Assembly (NCBI GenBank): GCA_910576125.1
Contig: CAJTHM010000012.1
Coordinates: 124,001 to 188,000, forward strand
Source: Lachnospiraceae bacterium
GTDB taxonomy: Bacteria; Bacillota; Clostridia; Lachnospirales; Lachnospiraceae
DNA length: 64,000 nt
Reading direction: 5' to 3'
Shown: positions 34,679 through 43,064 of the stretch, in pieces
Layout of the letters: each line of letters opens with the position of its first letter
Position numbering within the stretch: position 1 is the first letter of the stretch
The notes under the pieces: generated by a model
What the model was told of the DNA's origin: nothing
Databases searched by the model: none
What the model saw: the letters and a program-made list of their open reading frames with translations, nothing else
Program-made: the position numbers and the translations under genes

Positions 34679-34751
34679 GCGATAGTGGCTCAGTTGGTAG
34701 AGCGCCACCTTGCCAAGGTGGAAATCGCGGGTTCGAGTCCCGTCTATCGCT
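34679..34751 (+). tRNA. tRNA-Gly (anticodon GCC)
   Basis: Acceptor GCGATAG/CTATCGC with discriminator T. The D-arm GGCTCAGTTGGTAGAGC, anticodon stem CCACC-TTGCCAA-GGTGG with GCC, and T-arm GCGGGTTCGAGTCCCGT are complete. CCA is not encoded. Confidence 0.97.
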
Positions 34752-34764
34752 CTTTTATTTAAAG

Positions 34765-34790
34765 AAAACCTCACAGAATGTGAGGTTTTT
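34765..34790 (+). terminator. tRNA-Gly terminator
   Basis: AAAACCTCACA (34765-34775), GAA loop, TGTGAGGTTTTT (34779-34790). Confidence 0.92.
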
Positions 34791-35145
34791 AATTTTCATA
34801 TATTCTTCTGCCACATCAATGTCGCCCTTGTTCAATACCTTCCGTCCCAATAATATTCATCTGCTTCCTGAGCACCGCCGCCGACTTGTATCTACAATTA
34901 GCACTGTAATCAATATATTAAGCGTAAAATTATTTTTCCTCCCAAGGCTTCCAAACAATATTAGTTTCAACCACCAAAAATCTCAAAACTTGACCAAAAG
35001 GATAAAACATTATGTAAATATTGATGTTCTATACACTATATTACGAAATTTCATAAAACCCATATTCTCCTTGCAAGCCATGAAAATTAGTGCTAAACTA
35101 AGTAATGTATCTAAAGCGTCATCATAAATTGAGGAGGAAAATGAA
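34791..35145 (+). other. AT-rich gap before the lipoprotein gene
   Basis: About 355 bp, clearly more AT-rich than its surroundings. The frames here give no recognisable protein. It may hold the lipoprotein promoter and decayed DNA; no repeat or fold noticed. Confidence 0.5.
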
Positions 35146-35796
35146 ATGAAAAAAATGAGCAAGATACTGGCCGTACTGCTGGTCTTCGTCATGGCTTTGA
35201 CCATTTGCGGATGCGGTGGCAGCGACAGCGGAAAAGAATTGGTAGGGACCTGGTCTCTGGACTATGATCTGGCGGATCTCCTGGCCGGAGAGATGGGCGA
35301 CGACTATGCGGACTTCAGCGCTCCGCTGATGATGTCCATCTGCTTCGAGTTCAAGGATGACAAGACTTTCACCATGTATGGTGAGCAGGAATCTTTCAAG
35401 GCCAACTTCAACACATGGCTGGACGAGTTCCTGGCTTTCAGCGCCGAAATGCTGTACAGCGAGTTCTCCAATCAGGGACTGGACAAGGCTGGCGCGGATG
35501 CCGCTTTTGAAGAGACCTACGGCAGCAGCATCGAAGATTATCTCCGCCAGACTTTCGAGAGCGAACTGGATGTGGACTCCCTGCTGAACGAGATGACCAC
35601 CAGCGGCAAATACGAGACATCCGGCGACAAGCTCTACATGGCTGAATCAGGGGAAGATATCGACAAGAGCGCATACGATATCTTCACAATCAGCGGCGAC
35701 ACCTTGAAGCTTGAGCTTCCTTCCGGCGCTGACCCCAGCGAGGGCGAGATTCTCCCCGGTCTGCAGTACCCTCTGGAATTCAAGAAAGCAAACTAA
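35146..35796 (+). CDS. Secreted lipoprotein of unknown function
   Basis: 216 residues, ATG with GAGGAGG 8 nt upstream. Signal peptide KILAVLLVFVMALTICGCGG, with lipidation at C23 or C21. The mature part is acidic. It begins GKELVGTWSLDYDLADLLAG, the kind of beta-strand opening (ELVGTW) found in small lipocalin-like clostridial lipoproteins, and has a helical middle and LKLELPSG near the end. The product should be anchored on the outside of the membrane. It is convergent with the SpoVAF gene: stop codons are 1 bp apart and there is no clear terminator between. Confidence 0.75.
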   Translation: MKKMSKILAVLLVFVMALTICGCGGSDSGKELVGTWSLDYDLADLLAGEMGDDYADFSAPLMMSICFEFKDDKTFTMYGEQESFKANFNTWLDEFLAFSAEMLYSEFSNQGLDKAGADAAFEETYGSSIEDYLRQTFESELDVDSLLNEMTTSGKYETSGDKLYMAESGEDIDKSAYDIFTISGDTLKLELPSGADPSEGEILPGLQYPLEFKKAN

Positions 35797-35797
35797 T

Positions 35798-37246
35798 CTA
35801 TCTGTGAACCTTGCCTCGATACCATATCCTGGAGGGCTGAGCCTTGGGCGTGGGACTGCGAAACAGCAGTCTGCCCAGGGCTTTTTTATTGAAAGGAAAC
35901 AGGGGCCAGAAATAGCTGAACCCGCCGAAAGTAGGCGTAGTGGCCGCAGACAGCAGCACAAGCGCCAGACAGACCAGAAATCCTCCCATACCGAAGAAAC
36001 CGGTGCCCACAATCAGCAGAATCCTGTAAAGCCGCACAGCGTCGCTGAATTCCGTATCCGCAACGGCCAGCGATGCCAACAGCGTCACGGCCGCGTAGAA
36101 CAGCACGTCCACAGAAGCCCAGTTCAGGCTCACCGCGATATCCCCGATTATCAGTCCCCCCACAATGGACAGAGAGCCGGAAAACTTCCCGGAGCTCAAA
36201 GAAGAGGAATACTTGAACAGGTCCAGCAGGAACTCCACCGCCAGAATATAGAAAAACAGCCTCTCTTTGGTCAGTGCCCCATCCGAAAGCAGCCCCCAGT
36301 CCATGGCCATATCCGGAAAACAAGCCGTAATCAGCAAAAACAGCGGCAGCAGAAGCAGGCTCACAGGAATGCACAAGAAACGCACCAGCCGGAAATATGT
36401 GCCCACAGAGGGGCTTTTGTAATAATCCTCCGGGCTCTGGGTGAACTGGAAAACCGTACAGGGGAGAATCAGCACAAGGGGCGAATTGTCCACCAGCACC
36501 AGGATATGCCCCTCCATCAGATAGCTGCAGGCCACGTCAGGCCGCTCCGTCATCCGTATGCTGGGCAGGGGATTCCACCAGTGCTTGTGCACCAGAAGCT
36601 CTTCCAGGCTCTTCGCCCCCATGGTCAGGGAAGTGACCTGCAGGGCATCTATCCTCTCCGCCAGCTTTTCCAGCAATTCTTCATTAACGGAATTCCGTAT
36701 ATACGCAACCGCCACATCCGTCTTGCTCTCCTGCCCCACGCTATGCATGGAAAAAACCAGACCCTCGGACCGCACCCGGCGGCGGATCAGGTTGGCATTG
36801 AACAATAAGGTCTCTACGAATCCGTCCCTGGCCCCCTTTGTCGCCCGCTCTAAATCCGGCTCCGCCACGCCTCTGGCGGGATAGGTGCGCACATCTATCA
36901 GTATAGCCTCTGAAAAGCCGTCCACCAGCAGGACCACCGGGCCGCTGAGCACGTTCCTGAATATGTCCTCCCAGGAACCGCACAGCGAAGCCTGGGCATA
37001 TCCCAGCTTTCCATCCATATACCGCACAATATCTGCCACTTTTTCGTCTTTCATGTAGGAGGCGTCCTGCAGATCGGAAAAAATCTGCTGCAGCACCTCT
37101 GTCTTGCAGAACCCGTTCAGGCCCAGAAAAAAAGCCGGAGTCTTTCCCAGATACAGATGTCTTGTCATAAAATCGAAGCTTTCCCTGACCGGCAGATGCG
37201 CTTCGATGTAGCGGATGTTCTCATCCAACACAGGAGATAAAGCCAT
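35798..37246 (-). CDS. spoVAF: Spore germination protein, SpoVAF/GerA family
   Basis: 482 residues from ATG 37246 (AAAGGTGGGG upstream); a GTG at 37258 is in frame. The soluble N-terminal half shows FMTRHLYLGKTPAFFLGLNG, FCKTEVLQQIFSDLQD, GPVVLLVDGFSEAILIDVRT and RGARDGFVETLLFNANLIRR-type motifs of the GerA nutrient-receptor A subunits. MTERPDVACSYLMEGHILVL and SPEDYYKSPSVGTYFRLVRF match SpoVAF closely as I recall it. Four to five membrane spans follow (PVSLLLLPLFLLITACF, LFFYILAVEFLLDLF). SpoVAF acts with the SpoVA dipicolinate channel in the spore inner membrane. No other spoVA or ger gene is adjacent. Confidence 0.88.
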   Translation of the reverse strand: MALSPVLDENIRYIEAHLPVRESFDFMTRHLYLGKTPAFFLGLNGFCKTEVLQQIFSDLQDASYMKDEKVADIVRYMDGKLGYAQASLCGSWEDIFRNVLSGPVVLLVDGFSEAILIDVRTYPARGVAEPDLERATKGARDGFVETLLFNANLIRRRVRSEGLVFSMHSVGQESKTDVAVAYIRNSVNEELLEKLAERIDALQVTSLTMGAKSLEELLVHKHWWNPLPSIRMTERPDVACSYLMEGHILVLVDNSPLVLILPCTVFQFTQSPEDYYKSPSVGTYFRLVRFLCIPVSLLLLPLFLLITACFPDMAMDWGLLSDGALTKERLFFYILAVEFLLDLFKYSSSLSSGKFSGSLSIVGGLIIGDIAVSLNWASVDVLFYAAVTLLASLAVADTEFSDAVRLYRILLIVGTGFFGMGGFLVCLALVLLSAATTPTFGGFSYFWPLFPFNKKALGRLLFRSPTPKAQPSRIWYRGKVHR

Positions 37247-37377
37247 GGCATTCCCCACCTTTCAGAAACGGTTCAGTTCGTCCCACTCATTTTCCCCTTT
37301 TTCCCGGGGGCTTATTCCTGCTTTATGAAGTTTTTGGTATTCTTGCCAGGAAAAATGATGCGATGAAAGCTATGTAG

Positions 37378-37406
37378 AGCGAAACAGGAAGAACTCCCGT
37401 TTCGCA
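37378..37406. other. Hairpin downstream of ytaF
   Basis: GCGAAAC and GTTTCGC flank a short partly paired loop, about 35 bp past the ytaF stop on the minus strand. No T-run follows; possible weak terminator or processing site. Confidence 0.35.
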
Positions 37407-37440
37407 CAAAAGAATCTGTCAGCATTGCGGTCATCCCGCC

Positions 37441-38034
37441 TCACCAGAACAGCTGCACCAGCCCAAGCCCGATCAGCAGTATGCCGGAAACCGGCTCTGC
37501 CACACAGCCTGCCAGCTGAAGCCCATGGCAGCTTCCCAGACGGTTGCCGGAGGCCAGAAACAGCACGGAACAGGCAAATGTAGCGATGGCCGCAGGCACA
37601 AGGGCCAGGCCCGCCAGGCTGGCGCTCAGGCCCGCGCTCAGGTTATTCAGGGAGAGCGTCAGGCTTAAGCCGAACACTTCCGAGAGCCTTAAAGAGGCGG
37701 CTGCCTCTTTGGACTCCCGCTCTCTGTAATCCGCCGGATATCCCGCAGGCGCCGCCCTGCAGCTTTTCCAGAAAGAGGCGCCCCACTTCGCGATGTAATA
37801 CAGCCCCATGAGAATCAAAATCAGGCTTCCCGCGTATGCGCTGACCGCCTCCGGCAGAAAGGAAGCCAGCCGGTGCCCCAGCCCCACGGAGAGGCAGGTC
37901 CCCAAGAGAGTGATCAGGCTGATGGCCAGATTCTGCCAGAGTCTGATGCGCACCCTGCGCAGTCCGAAACTGATTCCCACAAGCAGCGCGTCCAGGCTTG
38001 CCGAAATCCCGAACAGGAGAGAAGCGATAAGCAT
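37441..38034 (-). CDS. ytaF: Sporulation membrane protein YtaF (MntP/LysE-like fold)
   Basis: 197 residues, ATG behind GCGGGAGA. Six spans in the MntP arrangement: LLFGISASLDALLVGISFGL with the conserved Asp, LAISLITLLGTCLSVGLGHR, AYAGSLILILMGLYYIAKWG, FGLSLTLSLNNLSAGLSASL with the second conserved Asn/Asp position, AIATFACSVLFLASGNRLG and SGILLIGLGLVQLF. A polar loop separates the two halves. YtaF is a sporulation-associated membrane protein; a metal-efflux role is possible from the fold. It lies near spoVAF but with a 180-bp gap. Confidence 0.85.
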   Translation of the reverse strand: MLIASLLFGISASLDALLVGISFGLRRVRIRLWQNLAISLITLLGTCLSVGLGHRLASFLPEAVSAYAGSLILILMGLYYIAKWGASFWKSCRAAPAGYPADYRERESKEAAASLRLSEVFGLSLTLSLNNLSAGLSASLAGLALVPAAIATFACSVLFLASGNRLGSCHGLQLAGCVAEPVSGILLIGLGLVQLFW

Positions 38035-38112
38035 AAATAATCTCCCGCTTCACAAAAGTCTTCTCTCTACTATATTCGCGATTCGGAAAAAGAGTGTGCC
38101 GTCCTCTTTTCC

Positions 38113-39174
38113 TTAAGCCGCTCCCTCGATCAGCTGCATAATCGTCCGGATGGAATCCATCTGGCCGCTGTCGTTCATGGCGTCCCGGAAAGTCTGCCTG
38201 GAGAAATAGAGTTCGTGCACCTTATCCACCAGCAGCTCAGTGGTCAGGTCGTCCTCGTTTATCACAATGGAAAAGCCCTGAGCCTCAAAGGATCTGGCGT
38301 TGAGCAGCTGGTCCCCTCTGCTGCTGGCGGCGGGAAGCGGTATGAGGATATTGGGCTTCTTCAGCGCCAGAAGCTCGCAGATGGCATTGGCCCCCGCCCT
38401 GGAAATCACGATGTCCGCCATGGCGAACAAATCCTTCAGCTCCGCCTTGATATACTCGAACTGCTTATAGCCCGGGGTATTCAGGAGCAGATTGTCCACC
38501 TTATCCTTGCCGCACAGATGGACCACCTGAAAATCTCCCAGCAGGCTGGGCAGAGCCTCCCGGACAGCCTTGTTCACATTGGCGGCCCCAAGGCTTCCGC
38601 CGATTACCATAATGACCGGCGTGTTGGCATTGAATCCGCATAAATCCAGGCCCGCCAGCTTGTTCCCCTGGGCCAGCTCCGCCCGGATCGGGGAGCCCGT
38701 CAGCACCGCCTTGTCCTCGGGCAGAAGCTTCAGGGTCTCGGGGAAATTGCAGCATACTTTCTTGGCCACAGGGATGCATATCTTATTGGCAAGCCCCGGT
38801 GTCATATCCGATTCGTGGATGATGCTGGGAATGCCCAGAGATGCCGCTGCCCGCACCACAGGAACGGACACGAAGCCCCCTTTGGAAAAGACTACATTGG
38901 GCTGATACTCTTTCAGAAACTTCCTTGCCTCGGAAAAGCCCTTTATGACCCGGAAAGGATCCGTCAGGTTCTTCAGGTCCAGATACCGGCGGAACTTTCC
39001 CGTGGCGATGCCAACATAGGGCAAATCGAAATCCCCGATCAGCCTCTTCTCGATGCCGTCATAGGAGCCCATATAAGTAATCTCATATCCTGCTTCTTTC
39101 AGAGACGGAAGCAATGCAATATTGGGGGTAACGTGCCCTGCGCTGCCCCCGCCTGTCAAAACTATTTTTTTCAT
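38113..39174 (-). CDS. murG: UDP-GlcNAc:undecaprenyl-pyrophosphoryl-MurNAc-pentapeptide transferase
   Basis: 353 residues from the ATG at 39174. An ATG at 39207 is in frame but lies in dispersed repeat copy D. MurG adds GlcNAc to lipid I to make lipid II at the inner membrane face. MKKIVLTGGGSAGHVTPNIA is the first Gly-rich motif; VVFSKGGFVSVPVVRAA, IIHESDMTPGLANKI, IMVIGGSLGAANVNKAV, VISRAGANAICELLALKKPN and ILIPLPAASSRGDQLLNA are the donor-binding and GT-B motifs. It stands apart from any dcw cluster. The C-terminus is complete. Confidence 0.95.
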   Translation of the reverse strand: MKKIVLTGGGSAGHVTPNIALLPSLKEAGYEITYMGSYDGIEKRLIGDFDLPYVGIATGKFRRYLDLKNLTDPFRVIKGFSEARKFLKEYQPNVVFSKGGFVSVPVVRAAASLGIPSIIHESDMTPGLANKICIPVAKKVCCNFPETLKLLPEDKAVLTGSPIRAELAQGNKLAGLDLCGFNANTPVIMVIGGSLGAANVNKAVREALPSLLGDFQVVHLCGKDKVDNLLLNTPGYKQFEYIKAELKDLFAMADIVISRAGANAICELLALKKPNILIPLPAASSRGDQLLNARSFEAQGFSIVINEDDLTTELLVDKVHELYFSRQTFRDAMNDSGQMDSIRTIMQLIEGAA

Positions 39175-39200
39175 AAAATGCCTTTCGGAATTAAGATTAT

Positions 39201-39302
39201 ACTGCATAACGCTGAATACTGCCTATTGCAATCATGCGCCTGAACCAGTCAGCGTTATGCAGTCTGGTTTTACGGCAAGTGAAATCATTAAGCAGTATAA
39301 AT
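39201..39302. repeat. Dispersed palindromic repeat, copy D
   Basis: ACTGCATAACGCTGA (39201-39215) and TCAGCGTTATGCAGT (39249-39263) are a perfect 15-bp inverted pair. The block from CTGGTTTTACGGCAAGTGAA to AGCAGTATAAAT (39264-39302) is the reverse complement of the inner block of copy C. It fills the gap between murG and the TSCPD gene and supplies the last codons of the latter. Confidence 0.9.
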
Positions 39303-39542
39303 CATCTCTTCAAGTGCCTGTGCCAGCTGATCAGGACAGGAGGTCGGTTTCATGCCGCAGCGGATGCCCTTCAGACGCGAGATGGCCTCCTGGGGCTTCA
39401 TTCCCTTTACCAGAGCGCTGACGCCCTGCAGATTGCCGTGGCAGCCTCCGGTGAACTTCACGGAGTCGATGATGCCGTCCTTTAATTCGATGTCAATCTG
39501 CTGTGAGCAGGTCCCATGTGTCTTGTACTTCAATGAATCCAT
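39288..39542 (-). CDS. TSCPD domain-containing protein
   Basis: 84 residues from ATG 39542 (AAAGGAGAG upstream). KYKTHGTCSQQIDIELKDGI, IDSVKFTGGCHGNLQGVSAL and GMKPTSCPDQLAQALEE contain the conserved cysteines and the TSCPD motif. The domain occurs alone in clostridia and at the C-terminus of class II ribonucleotide reductases (NrdJb), where it may bind metal or regulate. The final residues IYTA and the stop come from dispersed repeat copy D. Confidence 0.88.
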   Translation of the reverse strand: MDSLKYKTHGTCSQQIDIELKDGIIDSVKFTGGCHGNLQGVSALVKGMKPQEAISRLKGIRCGMKPTSCPDQLAQALEEMIYTA

Positions 39543-39769
39543 TTTTCTCTCTCCTTTATCTTTCCCTATTAAGGTACATTCTAACAGATTTTGCCTTATT
39601 CTGCAATCGGTTTTTGCACGCTCCCGCATCGGGAAACAGCTGTTTTCCTGTCAGAAAAACATGGAAAAATGCGATGGAAAAATCTGTAAACTTAGGTGCC
39701 TCTGCGTTATACTGAAAGCATGGCAGGCTTGTCTGCCGTGAAACCTGCAAAGCAGAGAGGAGGTACACT

Positions 39770-40732
39770 ATGTTTCGCGTATTTCAGGAAGAAAGACTGA
39801 TAACGATCTGTATGTTTACCTGTCTGGGAATCAGCATCATCCTTCGGATATTTTTAGGGCTGCTGTACCGGAATATGATAAAAGAGGCTGACAACATGGC
39901 CTCCACGAAGAACAGGCTGCTGCGGCAGTGCAAGACAAAATTCGCCAGCTGCTACGAGCTCACCGGCGGAGTGGCGAACATACCCGTTTTTGTGGACAAG
40001 TTCCTGGGCAGGATGGCGCTGGGTCCTCTGTCCTTCGACACCCTCTACCACCTGTCCGGCCAGATGATGCTCCTGTCGGTGGTCTGCTCCGGCATAGGGG
40101 TGTGCAAGAGCATCCTGGGGGGACGGACCCTGGGAGATGTGCTGCCCTTTTACATCGCCAGCTTTTTCGGCCTGTACGCCTATTTCAGCATCTCCACAGT
40201 GGTGGATGTCAGCGGCAAGAAACGAGTGCTGAAAGTGAACCTGGTGGACTATCTGGAAAACCACTTATCCCCCCGCATCGAAATCACAAGGCAGGATATC
40301 GAGATGCTGTATGGAGAATCCGTGTTTGAGGAAAAGCGGGAAAGCCGTTCTCAGAACAGAGGAAAGCGGCGCAGGAGCGGACGCGGCGCAGCCGCCAGGC
40401 CCCAGGAGCGCCGTACACTGGAGCTGATGCCCATCGGAAACAGGCTGGCCGCCGGCGGGGAGGAACTGGCGGACACGGAGGCGGGGCAAGCCGTATCCGA
40501 ACCGGTGCTGACGCCGCCCCAATCCGTCGGCTCCCAATTCCAGAATCCTTCCATGGCGGGTAATTCTGCTGTGGGAGATATCTCCGCAATGACAGCCCCC
40601 TCGGCTATGGCTGGTTCTTCAAGTATGGCCGACGCCTCAGCTATGGCCGACGCCTCAGCTATGGCCAACACCTCAGCCATTGTTACCGAGGAAGAGCTGG
40701 AAGCGCTGCTGAAAGAATTTTTGACTTCTTAA
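39770..40732 (+). CDS. Membrane-anchored protein with Ala-Ser-Met repeat tail, unknown
   Basis: 320 residues, ATG with GAGAGGAGG upstream. Three spans in the first 150 residues (ICMFTCLGISIILRIFLGLL, MMLLSVVCSGIGVCKSILGG, LPFYIASFFGLYAYFSISTV). A basic cytoplasmic stretch RGKRRRSGRGAAARPQERR follows, then a Pro/Ala/Ser/Met tail with the repeat SMADASAMADASAMANTSA. It ends in an acidic helix, VTEEELEALLKEFLTS. At the DNA level the tail has an 18-bp tandem repeat (in frame). I do not recognise the family; the layout suggests a scaffold or septal/cell-envelope protein. Confidence 0.6.
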   Translation: MFRVFQEERLITICMFTCLGISIILRIFLGLLYRNMIKEADNMASTKNRLLRQCKTKFASCYELTGGVANIPVFVDKFLGRMALGPLSFDTLYHLSGQMMLLSVVCSGIGVCKSILGGRTLGDVLPFYIASFFGLYAYFSISTVVDVSGKKRVLKVNLVDYLENHLSPRIEITRQDIEMLYGESVFEEKRESRSQNRGKRRRSGRGAAARPQERRTLELMPIGNRLAAGGEELADTEAGQAVSEPVLTPPQSVGSQFQNPSMAGNSAVGDISAMTAPSAMAGSSSMADASAMADASAMANTSAIVTEEELEALLKEFLTS

Positions 40733-40776
40733 TATGGGTGATTTTCACAATTGATTGGAAATTTTCCCAAATTGAC

Positions 40777-40805
40777 TTGAATTTGTGATATAACTTTGCT
40801 ACACT
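40777..40805 (+). promoter_or_regulatory. Promoter of the hydroxyacid dehydrogenase gene
   Basis: TTGAAT (40777-40782), 17-bp spacer, TACACT (40800-40805). An 8-bp leader hairpin (AGCCTGCG/CGCAGGCT, about 40817-40843) follows before the ribosome site GGAGGAG. Confidence 0.65.
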
Positions 40806-40866
40806 GAATTGGACATGAGCCTGCGGACAAGCGCTTCGCAGGCTTTCCTGACGGAGGAGCAAATAT

Positions 40867-41829
40867 ATGAAAATCGTGATTTTAGAGAGAAACAGCGTAG
40901 GGGCGGATGTGTCCGCAGACTGTATAAGCGAACTGGGAGAAGTCACCGTTTATGACAATACTGTCACTTTAGAGGAAGTCCGGGACCGGGTCAGGGACGC
41001 GGATATCGTCATCGCCAACAAGTCGCCCCTGAGGGAGGAGACCCTGAAAGACGCGCCAAACGTGAAGCTGATCTGCGAATTCGCCACCGGCTATGACAAC
41101 TGCGACCTGGACTACTGCAAATCCAGAGGTATCAAGGTGGCGAACGTGCGGGATTACTGCACAGCCATGGTTGCCCAGCATACTTTCACCATGGCGCTTG
41201 CCTTAAGCCAGAAGCTGTTCCACTATGACGCCTATGTGAAATCCGGCGCCTACAGCGCCCAGGACCGCTTTTCCAATTTCGACCTGCCTTTCTGCGAGCT
41301 GGAGGGCAAGACCTGGGGCATCGTGGGAATGGGCAATATCGGCAGGCGCGTGGCAAAGATCGCGGAGGCCTTCGGCTGCAGAGTGGTCTTCCACTCTGTC
41401 ACGGGAAAAAGCTCCTGTACGGAATATCCCCGGCTGGACAAGGACACACTGCTTACAGAGTGCGATTTCCTGTCCCTGCACTGCCCCTTAAGCGACCTGT
41501 CCCGGGATTTCATCGATGCCCATGCCCTGAAAAAGATGAAAAAGACCGCCATCCTGTTGAATGTGGCCAGAGGGCCGGTGGTGAACAATGCCGATTTATA
41601 TGAGGCCCTGGAAAGCGGCGAGATAGCCGCTGCCGGCCTGGATGTGGTGGAAAAGGAACCTCTGACCCCGGACAATCCTTTGAGCAGATGCAAGGACAGC
41701 GTAAAGCTCATCATCACGCCCCATCTGGCATGGGCCAGCGTGGAGGCCCGCAGGCGCTGCGTTGAGGAGGCTTATCTCAATATCGCCGCTTACCTGCGTG
41801 GAGAAGACAGGAATATCGTCAATCCTTGA
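40867..41829 (+). CDS. D-isomer-specific 2-hydroxyacid dehydrogenase
   Basis: 320 residues, ATG with CGGAGGAG upstream. The NAD-binding Rossmann motif is WGIVGMGNIGRRVAKIAEAF at about 145-165. The catalytic triad positions are Arg in LLNVARGPVVNN, Glu in VVEKEPLTP and His in ITPHLAWAS. The N-terminal half (IVIANKSPLREETLKDAPNV, FATGYDNCDLDYCKSRGIKV) is typical of the glycerate/hydroxypyruvate/lactate group. It reduces a 2-oxo acid with NADH or the reverse. The exact substrate is not visible; the neighbouring GtrA gene gives no clue. Confidence 0.92.
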   Translation: MKIVILERNSVGADVSADCISELGEVTVYDNTVTLEEVRDRVRDADIVIANKSPLREETLKDAPNVKLICEFATGYDNCDLDYCKSRGIKVANVRDYCTAMVAQHTFTMALALSQKLFHYDAYVKSGAYSAQDRFSNFDLPFCELEGKTWGIVGMGNIGRRVAKIAEAFGCRVVFHSVTGKSSCTEYPRLDKDTLLTECDFLSLHCPLSDLSRDFIDAHALKKMKKTAILLNVARGPVVNNADLYEALESGEIAAAGLDVVEKEPLTPDNPLSRCKDSVKLIITPHLAWASVEARRRCVEEAYLNIAAYLRGEDRNIVNP

Positions 41830-41882
41830 CGGGCCTGTTTTAACATCCGCAATACCAAAAAGCCGGCAACAGGAGGAAACCA

Positions 41883-42329
41883 ATGATAGAGAAATGTAAA
41901 GCACTATACAAGAAATATGAGGAGATCATCGTCTACCTCATCGTGGGCGTCATGACCACCATCGTGTCCTGGGCGGCAAAGTTCCTCGCCAACGCCCTGC
42001 TCTACGACAATACTATGTACCCCACCCCCGTGCAGAATACCGTGCTCAGCACCATCAACTGGGTGACGGGCGTCATCTTCGCCTATTTCACCAACCGCAG
42101 GTTCGTCTTCAAAAGCAAGGTGCCCATGCGCCAGGATGCCCCGAAATTCGTGCTTTCCAGGGTGGCCACATGGATTCTGGACATCGTGGTGATGCAGGTG
42201 CTGACAGCCCTGAACATCAATCTGGTGGTGGCCAGCGTGATATCCGCCGTACTGGTAACCATAGCCAACTATATCTTCAGCAAATTCTTCGTCTTCAACA
42301 AGAAGAAAAAGCCGGAAGGCTCCGCATAG
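41883..42329 (+). CDS. GtrA-family membrane protein
   Basis: 148 residues, ATG with AGGAGG upstream. Four spans: IIVYLIVGVMTTIVSWAAKF, VLSTINWVTGVIFAYFTNRR, ATWILDIVVMQVLTAL and VASVISAVLVTIANYIFSKF. The NRRFVF-type motif after span two and the FVFNKKKK end are family hallmarks. GtrA proteins are thought to flip or hold polyprenyl-linked sugars for surface glycosylation. Its genomic partner transferase is not next to it. Confidence 0.9.
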   Translation: MIEKCKALYKKYEEIIVYLIVGVMTTIVSWAAKFLANALLYDNTMYPTPVQNTVLSTINWVTGVIFAYFTNRRFVFKSKVPMRQDAPKFVLSRVATWILDIVVMQVLTALNINLVVASVISAVLVTIANYIFSKFFVFNKKKKPEGSA

Positions 42330-42345
42330 AATATGGCATCGTTCA

Positions 42346-42378
42346 AAAAGGACTTCCGCTCAGGGCAGAAGTCCTTTT
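42346..42378. terminator. Bidirectional terminator between the GtrA gene and mtnN
   Basis: AAAAGGACTTC (42346-42356) and GAAGTCCTTTT (42368-42378) around an 11-nt loop, with T-runs on both strands. It overlaps the last codons of mtnN. Confidence 0.88.
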
Positions 42379-43064
42379 ATCATTTCTTTCACCAGCGCAG
42401 CGGAATGCTTCGCTGCCGCCGCCTCAAAGGTAGGGTAATCCATCTCCGCGCTGTCGTCCGCCTTGTCCGAAATGGCCCGGATGATGACGAAAGGCAGGCT
42501 ATTGAGATACGCACCGTGGGCGATGGAGGCTCCCTCCATCTCCGCGCAGTCGCCGTGGAACTGTGCAATCAGGCGTTCCTTCACTTCCCTGCTGGAGATG
42601 AACTGATCGCCGCTGACCACCCGGCCATACATGACATGAATGTCAGGATTCACCTTTTCGCAGGCCTCCTTAGCCAGCTCCATCATCCGCTCATCCGCCT
42701 TGAATTCCCTAAAGCCCATCTGGGGCACCTCTCCGGGCTGATAGCCGAAAATCGCAGCGTCCATGTCGTGGTGCAGGGCGTCCCTGGATATCAGGATATC
42801 TCCGATGTCCAGATCCGCGTTCAGGGAACCTGCCACGCCGGTATTGATGACATGGGATACCCAAAATACATCTGCCAGAATCTGTACACAAAGCGCCGCG
42901 TTCACCTTTCCGATGCCGCAGCGGACAATGACCACAGGGACATCATTCAGGGTTCCCTGGAAAAAGTCCATTCCGGCTTTCTTCACCACTTCTGTCACAG
43001 TCATTTCTTTCTTCAGCTGTTCTACTTCCAGCTCCATTGCTCCGATAATGCCAATCTTTGTCAT
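42360..43064 (-). CDS. mtnN: 5'-methylthioadenosine/S-adenosylhomocysteine nucleosidase
   Basis: 234 residues from ATG 43064 (GAGGAGG directly upstream; a TTG at 43085 is also in frame). It cleaves adenine from MTA and SAH. MTKIGIIGAMELEVEQLKKE is the family N-terminus. VIVRCGIGKVNAALCVQIL, VINTGVAGSLNADLDIGDI and CAEMEGASIAHGAYLNSLPF follow, with the catalytic Glu/Met/Glu, and IIRAISDKADDSAEMDY contains the catalytic Asp. It follows luxS on the same strand; the two act in sequence in the activated methyl cycle (SAH to S-ribosylhomocysteine to homocysteine plus DPD). Confidence 0.95.
   Translation of the reverse strand: MTKIGIIGAMELEVEQLKKEMTVTEVVKKAGMDFFQGTLNDVPVVIVRCGIGKVNAALCVQILADVFWVSHVINTGVAGSLNADLDIGDILISRDALHHDMDAAIFGYQPGEVPQMGFREFKADERMMELAKEACEKVNPDIHVMYGRVVSGDQFISSREVKERLIAQFHGDCAEMEGASIAHGAYLNSLPFVIIRAISDKADDSAEMDYPTFEAAAAKHSAALVKEMIKGLLP

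Noticed and set aside
34780..35127. 115-codon frame in the AT-rich gap after tRNA-Gly
   Set aside because: Begins inside the tRNA terminator, has no ribosome site and no recognisable content.
39175..39207. Longer murG start at 39207
   Set aside because: The extra codons come from dispersed repeat copy D; the conserved MurG start MKKIVLTGGG is at 39174.
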